DNA of 64,000 nucleotides from an uncultured Oscillospiraceae bacterium (GCA_949297075.1 CASFRX010000051.1:38364-102363); one strand, 5' to 3'. Shown: positions 33,462-42,305, counted from the stretch's first letter. Notes: a model not told the origin generated them from the letters alone. Numbers and translations are program-made.

Positions 33462-34344
33462 TTACACAATAGAAAGCTGTTCTCTCTGCCCCCGAAATTG
33501 TAAAGCTAAACGCTTTGACAGAGGCTTTGAAAAGGGCTTTTGCGGTTTGCCTGTGCTTCCCGGCATTTGCAGGGCAGAAAAGCATATGTGGGAGGAGCCG
33601 AACATCAGTGGAAAACACGGTTCGGGTACTGTTTTTTTCAGCGGCTGTGTGTTAAGGTGTGAATTTTGCCAAAACAGCGTTATTTCACGAAAATCCTGCG
33701 GCAAAACAGTTGACGAAAACGGACTTGTTGAAATTTTCAAACAGCTTGAAGAGCAGAATGTCCACAACATAAATTTAGTCAGCCCTACTCCTTACTATCC
33801 CATAATCATAAAGGCACTTGAGAAATACAAACCGAAGATACCCGTTGTTTGCAACACCTCAGGCTATGAAAAGGTTGAAACCCTTAAGGCATTAGAGGGG
33901 CTGATTGATATCTATCTGCCGGATTTCAAGTATTCCGTATCCGATATTGCCGAGAAGTACTCTCAAGCAAAAAACTATCCTGATGTTGCGCTTAAAGCCA
34001 TTAAAGAAATGGTGCGTCAGGTGGGCGCACCGCTTCACGATAACGAGGGCATGATGCAAAAAGGTGTTATGATAAGACACCTGATTTTACCCAACAACTT
34101 AGAAAACAGCTACGGTGTTTTGGATTTGATTGCCGATAATTTTTCACCTGAGATTTATCTGAGCCTTATGGCGCAGTATTTCCCCACAGGCAATGAAAAG
34201 CACGAGGAATTAAGCCGAAAAATCACCGAAGAGGAATACGAAAAAATCAGCAGCTATATGCTGCTTTTGGGACTTGAAAACGGTTTTGTTCAGCAGCTTG
34301 AATCCGCCGAGGAGGGCTATGTGCCCGAATGGAATATGCTTTGA
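33454..34344 (+). CDS. Radical SAM protein, PflX/COG1313-type
   Basis: Radical SAM protein of 296 residues related to pyruvate-formate-lyase activases but of unassigned role. An N-terminal cysteine cluster (CSLCPRNCKAKRF, GFCG) precedes the catalytic GCVLRCEFCQN (C-x3-C-x2-C), then NLVSPTPYYP and PDFKYSVSDIAEKYS. Unlike the activase at 22.6-23.4 kb it is not beside a glycyl radical enzyme. It overlaps the nucleosidase gene by eight bases, so the two are translationally coupled; SAM chemistry and SAH/MTA removal could be the link. Confidence 0.85.
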   Translation: MDNYTIESCSLCPRNCKAKRFDRGFEKGFCGLPVLPGICRAEKHMWEEPNISGKHGSGTVFFSGCVLRCEFCQNSVISRKSCGKTVDENGLVEIFKQLEEQNVHNINLVSPTPYYPIIIKALEKYKPKIPVVCNTSGYEKVETLKALEGLIDIYLPDFKYSVSDIAEKYSQAKNYPDVALKAIKEMVRQVGAPLHDNEGMMQKGVMIRHLILPNNLENSYGVLDLIADNFSPEIYLSLMAQYFPTGNEKHEELSRKITEEEYEKISSYMLLLGLENGFVQQLESAEEGYVPEWNML

Positions 34345-34379
34345 CAGTCTTTTTATCAAAATTTAAGGAGATAATGATT

Positions 34380-34847
34380 ATGGAAATAAAACTTACGCCT
34401 GCCCAATACGGCAAAAAAGCCCGTGCATACTTTGAGCAGGGCTACAACTGCTCCCAGGCTGTACTGCTAAGCTTTGGCGATTTAACGGGGCTTGACGAAA
34501 AAACAGCCGCTATGATTTCCTCTTCCTTTGGCGGAGGAATGGGACGCCTGCGAGAGGTTTGCGGCGCAGTCAGCGGAATGTTCATGGCAGCAGGCTTAAT
34601 TCAAGGTTACTCCGACCCCAAGGCGCAGGAAGAAAAGGCAGAGCACTACGCTTTCATACAGAGCCTTGCCGAAAGCTTCAAAGCAGAAAACGGCAGCATT
34701 ATTTGCCGCGAGCTTTTAGGCTTGCCTGGTGCAAGTAAGCCTATTCCCGAAGAGCGCACAGAGAGCTACTACCGTCGCCGTCCCTGCGCAGATTATGTTG
34801 AATATGCGGCAAAAGCACTTGCAGCCAAGCTTTCAAATAACGACTGA
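34380..34847 (+). CDS. C_GCAxxG_C_C family protein (putative redox protein)
   Basis: 155-residue protein with the family's cysteine pattern: GYNCSQAVLL, REVCGAVSGMFMAAG (the C-G-A-x-x-G core), ICRELLG and PCADYVEYAAK. Such proteins are thought to be redox or Fe-S proteins and often sit beside oxidoreductases; function is unproven. The ATG at 34380 has AAGGAG nine bases upstream. It follows the radical SAM gene closely. Confidence 0.85.
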   Translation: MEIKLTPAQYGKKARAYFEQGYNCSQAVLLSFGDLTGLDEKTAAMISSSFGGGMGRLREVCGAVSGMFMAAGLIQGYSDPKAQEEKAEHYAFIQSLAESFKAENGSIICRELLGLPGASKPIPEERTESYYRRRPCADYVEYAAKALAAKLSNND

Positions 34848-34888
34848 TTATCCCCCTTATTCTCGCATTGACATTAACAGAAAGGAAA

Positions 34889-34915
34889 GACTTAACAGCT
34901 TTCAGCAGTTAAGTC
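34889..34915 (+). promoter_or_regulatory. Hairpin in the parA leader
   Basis: Perfect eight-base arms GACTTAAC (34889-34896) and GTTAAGTC (34908-34915) with an 11-base loop, ending directly at the parA ribosome site AAGGA. It could be an operator or a structure that tunes parA translation. Confidence 0.5.
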
Positions 34916-34926
34916 AAGGAATTGAT

Positions 34927-35691
34927 ATGGGCAAAATAATAGCTATAGTAAACCAAAAGGGCGGCGTAGGCAAAACCACCTCTGCCGTTAACCTTACAGC
35001 CGCAGTGGGCGCAAAAGGCAAAAAGGTTCTGCTTGTAGATATCGACCCTCAGGGCAATGCCACAAGCGGCCTGGGAATCAACAAGCGTGATGTTAAGCTC
35101 TCGTCATACGACAATATTATCTCAGGCGTTCCTGCCGCACAGACTATTGTACATTCCCCTTTCAAGAATGTTGATGTTATACCCTCAACCATGGATTTAG
35201 CAGGCGCAGAGCTGGAGCTTGTTGATGTTGAACGAAGAGAAACAAAGCTACGCACCTGCCTTGCATTGGTCAAGCAACAGTACGATTATATTTTTCTCGA
35301 CTGCCCTCCCTCACTTGGGCTCATAACCCTGAACGGACTTTGTGCCGCCGACACGCTGATAGTTCCCATTCAATGCGAATACTACGCATTGGAGGGTCTG
35401 TCACAGCTCATTTCAACTGTCAGAAACATCAAGCGGCTGTACAATCCCTTAATTGATATAGAGGGCGTACTCCTGACAATGTATGACGGCAGGCTAAATC
35501 TCACTCAACAGGTTGTTGACGAGGTTAAAAAATTCTTCCCTCGTAAGGTATTTTCAACTGTAATTCCCCGTACAGTCAGGCTTTCGGAGGCACCGAGCTT
35601 CGGTCAGCCCGTAATGTATTATGACCGCAGCTCAAAAGGCACTCTTGCCTATGATTCACTTGCAGACGAACTCATTGCAAACAATACATAA
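34927..35691 (+). CDS. parA: Chromosome partitioning ATPase ParA (Soj)
   Basis: Deviant Walker A ATPase that moves ParB-bound origins and controls replication start. The P-loop is KGGVGKTTSAVNL at residues 11-23 after the IIAIVNQ strand, followed by LLVDIDPQGNATSGLG (Walker A') and YIFLDCPPSLGLIT (Walker B). 254 residues from the ATG at 34927, which follows CAAGGA; the open frame extends upstream to 34729 through the previous gene and is not used. parB follows after 20 bases. Confidence 0.96.
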   Translation: MGKIIAIVNQKGGVGKTTSAVNLTAAVGAKGKKVLLVDIDPQGNATSGLGINKRDVKLSSYDNIISGVPAAQTIVHSPFKNVDVIPSTMDLAGAELELVDVERRETKLRTCLALVKQQYDYIFLDCPPSLGLITLNGLCAADTLIVPIQCEYYALEGLSQLISTVRNIKRLYNPLIDIEGVLLTMYDGRLNLTQQVVDEVKKFFPRKVFSTVIPRTVRLSEAPSFGQPVMYYDRSSKGTLAYDSLADELIANNT

Positions 35692-35711
35692 CTTAAAACA
35701 GGAGATAGATT

Positions 35712-36566
35712 ATGGCACCGAAAAAAGGCGGTTTAGGGCGAGGACTTGACGCCCTGCTGGTAGACAATTCAATAGAAAACATTTCCTCAAGCTCTGCTGT
35801 TAAACTCAAGCTCAACGAAATTGAGCCCAACAAAAATCAGCCGAGAAAGAATTTTGACGAAGAAGCTCTTTCCGAGCTTGCGGAAAGCATACAAAAGCAC
35901 GGCGTAATTCAGCCTCTGCTTGTTCGCCCTCTGCCGGGCGGAAACTATCAGCTTGTTGCCGGTGAAAGACGCTGGCGAGCCTCCCGAATTGCAGGTCTGA
36001 CGGAAGTTCCCGTAGTCATCAGAGAGCTCAGCGACGATGACGCCGCCGCACTTGCGCTGATTGAAAACCTACAGCGTGAGGACTTAGACCCAATAGAAGA
36101 AGCCGAGGGCTACAAATACCTCATGGACAACTTCGGCTTAACTCAGGATGAAGCGGCAAAGCGAGTGGGCAAATCCCGCCCTGCCGTTGCTAACCTTATG
36201 CGCCTTTTGGCTCTGCCTAAAGAAGTAATGGCTATGGTTAGCGAAAAAAAGCTGAGCGCAGGCCATGCAAGAGCCTTGCTCCCCCTTGAAGAAGCTAAGC
36301 TTATTAAGCAGTTTGCAGACGAAGTATTTGCAAAGGCTTTAAGCGTAAGGCAGACAGAAAAGGCCGTTAAGGACTTTTTGAAGCCTAAAAAGGCGGAAAA
36401 GCCTGCGGCAGAAAAGGACAAATATATCACCGAAGTAGAGCTTTCCCTTTGCGAAACACTGGGCAGAAAGGTAAGCGTTAAACAAAGCGGCAAGGGCGGA
36501 AGCATAACCATAGAATTTTTTGACAAAGACGATTTGGAAAAGCTTGCGAAGCTTTTCGAGGAATAA
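35712..36566 (+). CDS. parB: Chromosome partitioning protein ParB (Spo0J)
   Basis: CTP-dependent DNA clamp that loads at parS sites. Features: the N-terminal LGRGLDALL ParA-interacting end, box I NQPRKNFDEEALSELAESIQKHGVIQPL, the GERRWRAS box II (CTP site), and a helix-turn-helix with LTQDEAAKRVGKSRPAVANLMRLL. 284 residues is usual. AGGAGATAG precedes the ATG. No consensus parS was seen by eye in the window. Confidence 0.96.
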   Translation: MAPKKGGLGRGLDALLVDNSIENISSSSAVKLKLNEIEPNKNQPRKNFDEEALSELAESIQKHGVIQPLLVRPLPGGNYQLVAGERRWRASRIAGLTEVPVVIRELSDDDAAALALIENLQREDLDPIEEAEGYKYLMDNFGLTQDEAAKRVGKSRPAVANLMRLLALPKEVMAMVSEKKLSAGHARALLPLEEAKLIKQFADEVFAKALSVRQTEKAVKDFLKPKKAEKPAAEKDKYITEVELSLCETLGRKVSVKQSGKGGSITIEFFDKDDLEKLAKLFEE

Positions 36567-36569
36567 TAA

Positions 36570-38321
36570 ATGGCACTTGACGGATTAACCCTATCATTTA
36601 TAAAGGAAGAAATAGCTGCGGCGGCAGTAGGCTGCCGAGTTGAAAAGGTGCATCAGCCCTCAAGAGAGGAGCTGGTGTTTATTCTGCGCGGAAGGAACGG
36701 AGCGCACAAGCTGCTTTTGAGCGCAAGAGCTAATTCCCCAAAAATTCATTTTACAGCTTTTCCGCCTGAAAACCCCGCAAAACCTCCAATGCTTTGTATG
36801 CTGCTGAGAAAGCACCTGACAAGTGCGTTGCTGACAAATATCCGTCAAGATGGCTTGGAAAGAGCGCTTTTTCTCGATTTTGACGCCACAAACGAAATCG
36901 GCGAGCCTGTTAAGTTCACCCTTTGCATCGAAATCATGGCACAATACAGCAATATTATTCTGATAAACGAACAGGGCAATATTTTAGATGCCGTAAAGCG
37001 TGTAGACAGCGAAACATCATCCGTGCGCCAGGTTTTGCCCGGTCTTCTCTATAGGCTGCCGCCAAAACAGAACAAGCCTGATTTGACCGCTAAAAGCGGA
37101 TTAGAGCTTGCAAAATCTGCGGCAGAAGCACAGAACAAAACAACAAGCTCTGCAATACTCAGCTGTGTGCAGGGTCTGTCCCCCATAGTTTGTCGAGAAA
37201 CAGCCGCAAGAGCTTTAGGAGAAGACAAGCGCACCGAATTTTTGAGCGACAGAGATATTGAAAGGCTCGGCATGGAGCTTGAAAGCCTTAAAACTGTTTC
37301 TCCGAAGCCCTGCGCAGTAATTGACCCAAGCGGAAAGCCCATAGATTTTTCCTTTTATCCCATAACCCAATACGGGGAAAACGCAAAAATCAAATATTTC
37401 GATAGCTTTTCGCAGTTGCTCGATGATTTCTATTTTGAAAAGGACAGAATTGAGCGCACCAAGCAAAACTCCTCCGAGCTGCAAAAGCTTGTTGCAAACC
37501 TGATTGCAAGAACTGCCAAGAAGCTCGATTTACAGCGAGCCGAGCTTGAACAATGCGCCGACAGAGAACAGCTTAAAATCAACGCCGAACTGATTGCGGC
37601 AAACCTTTATCAGCTGAAAAAAGGCGCACCCTTTTACGAGGTATACAACTACTATACCAACGAAAACATAAAAATCAATGTCAACCCTGCGCTGAGCCCT
37701 AACGAAAATTCACAGCGTTACTACAAGGAATACCGCAAGGCTAAAACAGCAGAGCAGAAGCTGACCGAGCTTATATCCCAAGGTGAAGAAGAATTAGCCT
37801 ATCTGGACACCGTTGCAGACGCCTTATCCCGCGCAGAAACAACGGCGCAAATTGCCGAAATCAAGCAGGAGCTGGCACACACGGGCTACCTAAAAGCAAA
37901 ACAAAAGCCCGGAACCAAAGCTCCCAAACCCTTAGCGCCCATGGAATATGAATCAAGCGACGGATTTACGATTTTAGTAGGCAGAAACAACGAGCAAAAC
38001 GACAGGCTATCTCTCAAAACTGCCGCAAAAAGCGACATATGGCTTCACACTCAGAAGTTTCCCGGCTCACACACGATAATAGTAACTCAGGGCAAAGAGC
38101 CGCCTGAAAATACACTGCTTGAAGCCGCAGCTATAGCCGCTTACCACAGCCGTGCAAGGCAATCTTCGGGCGTGCCTGTTGACTATACTCAGGTTAAAAA
38201 CCTAAAGAAGCCCCAGGGCGCAAAGCCCGGCAAAGTCATTTATCATGTATACAACACGGTTTATGTAACTCCCGACAGAGATTTAGTAAACAGGCTGCAA
38301 AATAGAAAAAGCGGTCTGTGA
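36570..38321 (+). CDS. rqcH: Ribosome-associated quality control protein RqcH (NFACT, Rqc2 homologue)
   Basis: Binds stalled 50S-peptidyl-tRNA complexes and directs alanine tailing; older annotations call it fibronectin-binding protein. NFACT-N is at residues 1 to about 270, a coiled coil at about 280-420 and the NFACT-R domain near the end with KSDIWLHTQKFPGSHTII (the D-x-W-x-H motif). 583 residues. It starts three bases after parB, with GAGG contributed by the parB 3' end, so it is probably in the parAB transcript. Confidence 0.93.
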   Translation: MALDGLTLSFIKEEIAAAAVGCRVEKVHQPSREELVFILRGRNGAHKLLLSARANSPKIHFTAFPPENPAKPPMLCMLLRKHLTSALLTNIRQDGLERALFLDFDATNEIGEPVKFTLCIEIMAQYSNIILINEQGNILDAVKRVDSETSSVRQVLPGLLYRLPPKQNKPDLTAKSGLELAKSAAEAQNKTTSSAILSCVQGLSPIVCRETAARALGEDKRTEFLSDRDIERLGMELESLKTVSPKPCAVIDPSGKPIDFSFYPITQYGENAKIKYFDSFSQLLDDFYFEKDRIERTKQNSSELQKLVANLIARTAKKLDLQRAELEQCADREQLKINAELIAANLYQLKKGAPFYEVYNYYTNENIKINVNPALSPNENSQRYYKEYRKAKTAEQKLTELISQGEEELAYLDTVADALSRAETTAQIAEIKQELAHTGYLKAKQKPGTKAPKPLAPMEYESSDGFTILVGRNNEQNDRLSLKTAAKSDIWLHTQKFPGSHTIIVTQGKEPPENTLLEAAAIAAYHSRARQSSGVPVDYTQVKNLKKPQGAKPGKVIYHVYNTVYVTPDRDLVNRLQNRKSGL

Positions 38322-38338
38322 CTTTGAACCACAGACCG
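38312..38338 (+). terminator. Hairpin at the rqcH stop codon
   Basis: Perfect nine-base arms CGGTCTGTG and CACAGACCG with a nine-base loop that includes the stop codon. The downstream run is not T-rich, so termination is possible but unproven. Confidence 0.5.
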
Positions 38339-38417
38339 TCATACTGTCGATAAATGCGCCCGAGCGCATAGTGAAGTATTACAGAAAAGATTAAGTTAAA
38401 ACAATCGTTTAACTTTG

Positions 38418-38475
38418 ACTATCATTTAAGCGGAATTGTATCGAAAATATGTAGCCAAAAAGCACTATGCTTGCC
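38418..38475. repeat. Direct repeat copy A (rqcH / S41 intergenic)
   Basis: Begins ACTATCATTTAAGCGGAAT and ends with GCACTATGCTTGCC. It resembles copy B (38616-38674) along about 58 bases with roughly four-fifths identity by eye. Neither copy codes for protein. Confidence 0.65.
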
Positions 38476-38554
38476 TTTTTTTTCGCTCGGAGTACCCTTG
38501 TACACCTATCGCTCGAAGAAAACGGCATCGGGCATCATTTCTCGGCAGTCTTAC

Positions 38555-38585
38555 AGCTTGTCGAAAAATGCTTTTTCGACAAGCT
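38555..38585. repeat. Perfect 14-bp inverted repeat
   Basis: Arms AGCTTGTCGAAAAA and TTTTTCGACAAGCT with a three-base TGC loop: a very stable hairpin lying between the two direct repeats. Either strand would carry a run of five U's inside the stem rather than after it. Confidence 0.8.
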
Positions 38586-38587
38586 GA

Positions 38588-38612
38588 GGCGGTAAGCTTG
38601 ACGCTTACCGCC
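38588..38612. repeat. Perfect 10-bp inverted repeat
   Basis: Arms GGCGGTAAGC and GCTTACCGCC with a five-base loop, three bases after the preceding hairpin and just before direct repeat copy B. Confidence 0.75.
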
Positions 38613-38615
38613 TTA

Positions 38616-38674
38616 ACTATCATTTAAACAGAATGGCATCGAAACTATAACAGCCGAAAAGCACTGCGCTTACC
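38616..38674. repeat. Direct repeat copy B (rqcH / S41 intergenic)
   Basis: Second copy of the degenerate repeat at 38418-38475, sharing ACTATCATTTAA, ATCGAAA, AGCC, AAAAGCACT and GCTT blocks. It ends just before the S41 gene stop codon. The whole 38339-38680 stretch otherwise holds no gene. Confidence 0.65.
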
Positions 38675-38680
38675 GTATTA

Positions 38681-39886
38681 TTACTGCGCTAAGTTTGCAT
38701 ATGCCGCCTGAAGCTGAGAATCTGTTTCAAGGCCTTCTAAGCTTTTAGCGATAACGCTGTCTATAGAAAGCTCAGCCGCAATCTCAGGCTCAATGCCGTT
38801 ACCGTCGCAGAAAGAAACGCCGCTGTAAGAAACAACTCTTGCAACTGTCAAAGAGATTGCGCTGCCGTCCTCAAGAGCATAAATTTCCTGCATGGTCATA
38901 TTACCCGCTGTTTTTGCGCCGAGCAATCTTCCCTTGGAGAAATCCTTAAGCTGAGCCGCCAAAAGCTCTGCGCCGCCGGAGGTACCCTCATTAATCATAA
39001 CGATAATACCGCCGGGGAAAGTTATTGCGGAAGCATCGGAAGTGAAATTCTTATAGACGCTGCCGTCACGCTTAATAGCAGAAGCAACTGCGCTTGCGCT
39101 TTCAGCGCCGCTTGGCAAAATAATATCTGCAACAGCCGCGGCATATTCCATTGTGCCTTCGCTGCAATTTCTCAAATCCAAAATAAGAGAAGTGACGCCC
39201 TGAGCGTTAAGGGCATCTATTTCTGCCGTGAACTGTTCCGCCGTGTTTTCGTAAAAACCGCTTATGCGGATATACCCTACATCACCCACATAAGAGGATG
39301 TTACGGTTTTTGTATACCCTCGCATAACGGAAACTTTTTTAGTAGCACCGTCACGCTCATAAGTTATGCTGACAGATTCAAAGCGCCTTCCTGTTTGGAG
39401 GGACTCAATAATTTTAGTTGCATTGAGCGCAGTAACGCTTTCGTCATCAACCGATATTATTGCATCGCCTTTTTTCAGCTCTGCATTCTCTGCCGAAGAG
39501 CCTGCATAAACTTGAGTTATAACAACCTTGCCCTTTTTTATGCTGAACTCAGCCGCAACACCTATGCCGCCCTCGCCCTTTAAGCATCTGGTATATTCTA
39601 TATACTCCTGGGCAGTCATATAGAAGCTGCCCGGATCTCTCAAGCCTTTCATATAGCCGCTTGCGCTTTCGCCAAAGAGAGAATCATCGTCAAACTCGCC
39701 GTAATAGTTGGTGCGAACATAGTTATCAATGGCAGAAATACCGTCATAAAGCTCAAAACGGTTAGAGAGCTTGGAAATAAGACCGTTATAAATGTTTTGC
39801 GAAACGGTCATGGTAATTGCAAAGGTTGCCGTAATGCTTAAAATAATCAAGGCGATTGTAAGCCCCAATGAAATTTTTTTGTTCAT
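38681..39886 (-). CDS. S41 (CtpA-type) peptidase homologue, catalytic dyad apparently lost
   Basis: C-terminal processing protease fold: an N-terminal membrane anchor (8-28), a PDZ domain (about 105-190) and the S41 core (about 200-370). It aligns without gaps to active CtpA enzymes through INEGTSGGAELLAAQLKDF and the G-x-K-T segment, but the position of the catalytic serine is Gly304 and that of the lysine 25 residues later is Asn329. Ser303 and Lys325 lie nearby and might compensate, yet a pseudoprotease is the simpler reading. It is last in a run ftsE-ftsX-M23 hydrolase-S41, so it likely acts outside the membrane on the same cell-wall machinery. Confidence 0.85.
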   Translation of the reverse strand: MNKKISLGLTIALIILSITATFAITMTVSQNIYNGLISKLSNRFELYDGISAIDNYVRTNYYGEFDDDSLFGESASGYMKGLRDPGSFYMTAQEYIEYTRCLKGEGGIGVAAEFSIKKGKVVITQVYAGSSAENAELKKGDAIISVDDESVTALNATKIIESLQTGRRFESVSITYERDGATKKVSVMRGYTKTVTSSYVGDVGYIRISGFYENTAEQFTAEIDALNAQGVTSLILDLRNCSEGTMEYAAAVADIILPSGAESASAVASAIKRDGSVYKNFTSDASAITFPGGIIVMINEGTSGGAELLAAQLKDFSKGRLLGAKTAGNMTMQEIYALEDGSAISLTVARVVSYSGVSFCDGNGIEPEIAAELSIDSVIAKSLEGLETDSQLQAAYANLAQ

Positions 39887-39907
39887 TCGCCGTTTCGTCG
39901 CCCTTTC

Positions 39908-41389
39908 TTAAGGAAGTTCAATATATCCTGCCATGGGATTAGTTGTTTTACCGTCGATACGAATTTCAAAATGCAGATGAGGTCCTGTTGAATAGCCGGT
40001 TGAACCTACCTTGCCTATAGGCTGACCCTGCAAAACCTTATCGCCTACCTTAACTTTCATAGAACCATCCTGCATATGAGCATAACAGCTTGAAACGCCC
40101 TTGCCGTGGTCAATAATAACAAAATTGCCGTAAGCTTTGTGCTTTTGAGCGTAAATAACCTCGCCGTCCTTAACGGCATAAACAGTTGCGCCGTTGATTC
40201 CGCCGGCGGAAAAATCCGTGCCTGTATGCAGCTTGTATTCGCCGGTTACGGGGTGAGTTCTCATACCGTAAGGAGAGGATATATAAACACCCTTAAACTT
40301 TAGCGGGAATATCATTCCGCCGGAGGATACTTTTTCGGTTCCGTCAAGATAAGGATTTTTCTTTACAGGCTTATCATCATCTTTATCCTCATCGTCTTCC
40401 TTATCAGGTTTATCCGGGTCAGATGAAGAAGAACCTGTATTCTTGATGAATTGCTCCATCTGCTTTGATATTTCGATAAGCTCATCTTCCTGCTTGCTGA
40501 TAAGAGCCTTGTACTCTGCGCTCTCTTTATCAAGAGCGTTGAGTTCCTTTTTCGCCTCATCATGCTGAGCCGAAAGCTCTTTTTGCTTTTCTTCAAGCTT
40601 ATCGTTTGCAGCCTGAATGTCTGACTGCTTATCTGCCAAGGAATTTGTCTTTTCGGCAAGGCTCGCTTTTTTGTTTTCTTCTGTTTCAACGCTTGTATTC
40701 AGCTCCGCCTGAAGAGCTTCAAGAACCTCAATATCACCCTCAAGGGTAGCCATAAGGTCGTTATCATGCTCTGCAACTCTGACTAAAAGCTCCGTTCTTG
40801 TGAGCAGAGTTGAAAAATCCTCCGAGGTGAGCAAGAACTCAAGAGTAGAGCCGCTGCCTGCCATATACATTGCTCTGATGCGCTGTTTTAAAAGCTCGTA
40901 GGTTTCGTCAAGCGCTGTCTGCTTTTGACTGATTGCCGTTTGAGTCTCAGTAATCTGCTCAGAAAGTGAATCCAGCTGCTTTGTTATAACCTGAATCTGT
41001 ACATTTGTATTTGAAATATCACGGTTGAGAAGGTTCACCTGATAAGTGAGCTTATCAATCTCACCTTGCGTGACATCCATCTTTCCGTATATATTGTCTA
41101 CAACCTGCTCCTGCTTATCCTTATCCTTTTCAACCTCGTCAAGCTTTTCCTGATTTTCTTTCATTTCCTGCTCAAGAGCTTCATACTGGCTTTCAAGCTC
41201 CTGATAAGCCTCGTTGGTTGTTTCTTCTGCCTTTGTTTCTTCTGCTGATTTTTCTTCTTTTGTTGTTTGCTCGGCAGTGCTCTGCTCTGCAAGAACAGAG
41301 AAATTAAAGCAACTGACAAGCACAAGCATTAAGGCCAGCAGTTTAATCAGCCGGCTTTTACGCTTACTCGCTGACATTATCGCTGTCAT
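39908..41389 (-). CDS. Secreted coiled-coil peptidoglycan hydrolase, M23 (PcsB/EnvC-like)
   Basis: Cell-wall endopeptidase or hydrolase activator driven by FtsEX. Of 493 residues, a signal segment lies near 14-35, an acidic Glu/Thr-rich stretch follows, a long coiled coil runs from about 55 to 330, an Asp/Lys-rich linker comes next, and the LytM domain is C-terminal with HTGTDF (H-x3-D), CYAHM and HLHFE (H-x-H). All zinc ligands and the YxH histidine are present, so it should be catalytic. It is 20 bases upstream of the S41 gene, and its ATG overlaps the 3' end of ftsX. Confidence 0.92.
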   Translation of the reverse strand: MTAIMSASKRKSRLIKLLALMLVLVSCFNFSVLAEQSTAEQTTKEEKSAEETKAEETTNEAYQELESQYEALEQEMKENQEKLDEVEKDKDKQEQVVDNIYGKMDVTQGEIDKLTYQVNLLNRDISNTNVQIQVITKQLDSLSEQITETQTAISQKQTALDETYELLKQRIRAMYMAGSGSTLEFLLTSEDFSTLLTRTELLVRVAEHDNDLMATLEGDIEVLEALQAELNTSVETEENKKASLAEKTNSLADKQSDIQAANDKLEEKQKELSAQHDEAKKELNALDKESAEYKALISKQEDELIEISKQMEQFIKNTGSSSSDPDKPDKEDDEDKDDDKPVKKNPYLDGTEKVSSGGMIFPLKFKGVYISSPYGMRTHPVTGEYKLHTGTDFSAGGINGATVYAVKDGEVIYAQKHKAYGNFVIIDHGKGVSSCYAHMQDGSMKVKVGDKVLQGQPIGKVGSTGYSTGPHLHFEIRIDGKTTNPMAGYIELP

Positions 41390-42305
41390 AATCCTGCTCC
41401 TTCAAATATTTATTCATTGAAACTATACTTCCGAAAGCGCCGGTTGCAATACCGACAGCCAAAAATGCTAAAAGCATAATAAGCGCATAATCGGCAAAGG
41501 CAACAGGCTTAGATGAAAGCACGCCGAGCATGTCTCCCACTGCGCTGACGCTTGCCTGATAAACGCCGAAAACAATCGCTAAAGATACAATGCCTGAAAT
41601 AATGCCCAAAACTATACCCTCAACAATAAATGGCCAGCGGATAAACCACTTGGTGGCGCCTACGGATTTCATAATTTTGATTTCAAGGCGGCGGTTATAC
41701 ATTGTAACTCTTACGGTGTTTGAAATGATGAAGAACGAAACTACAAGCAGCATAACAATAACGGCTATGCTTATATAGCCCACCGTAGTGCGGATTTGGG
41801 AAAGCTGCCTTGCAAAATCTCTGTTATGGCGCAGCTGAATAATATTGTCAAGCTGTTCAAGCTTTTCAACAGTTGCATCATACTGCTCCATATCAACAAG
41901 AGTTACTTCATATGCGTCGGGCAACAGCTCGAATTCCATACCGTCAAACAGTGCCGCAGCTGTTCCGATTGAGTCCATAACCTCGGGGAAAGCCTGCTCC
42001 TTGGGGATAAACACTTTTTTCTTTACATTGCTTATTGCTTCAATTTCAGCTCCCATGGCCTCAATTTCGGCATCGGTTGCATCATCCTTAATATAAACCA
42101 TAATGACATTTTGCTGTGATATATCGCCGAGAATGTGGTTTATATTGACAAAGAGCATTGTTGCAACACCCACCAGCACAAGGCAGGACATAAGCACAGC
42201 TATAGAAGCCAAAGACATGAGCTTATTGGAGCGAATATTGCGAAAGCCCTCTTTCGTCAGATAAGAGAGGCTTGCAGAGCCGCCCTTTTCTACCTTACTG
42301 CTCAT
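41364..42305 (-). CDS. ftsX: Cell division protein FtsX
   Basis: Transmembrane subunit of the FtsEX ABC complex that gates cell-wall hydrolases. Four transmembrane helices are visible: one near residue 25-50, an extracytoplasmic loop of about 100 residues, then three near the C-terminus (around 170, 220 and 275). The ATG at 42305 overlaps the ftsE stop and has GGAGGTGA upstream, giving 313 residues; a longer frame to 42365 lies within ftsE. The 3' end overlaps the start of the M23 hydrolase. Confidence 0.95.
   Translation of the reverse strand: MSSKVEKGGSASLSYLTKEGFRNIRSNKLMSLASIAVLMSCLVLVGVATMLFVNINHILGDISQQNVIMVYIKDDATDAEIEAMGAEIEAISNVKKKVFIPKEQAFPEVMDSIGTAAALFDGMEFELLPDAYEVTLVDMEQYDATVEKLEQLDNIIQLRHNRDFARQLSQIRTTVGYISIAVIVMLLVVSFFIISNTVRVTMYNRRLEIKIMKSVGATKWFIRWPFIVEGIVLGIISGIVSLAIVFGVYQASVSAVGDMLGVLSSKPVAFADYALIMLLAFLAVGIATGAFGSIVSMNKYLKEQDYDSDNVSE

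Noticed and set aside
34700..38400. parS site near parAB
   Set aside because: No match to the palindromic TGTTTCACGTGAAACA consensus seen by eye; a motif scan would settle it.
38436..38627. 63-residue frame in the hairpin-rich intergenic region
   Set aside because: Runs through perfect inverted repeats and has no ribosome site.
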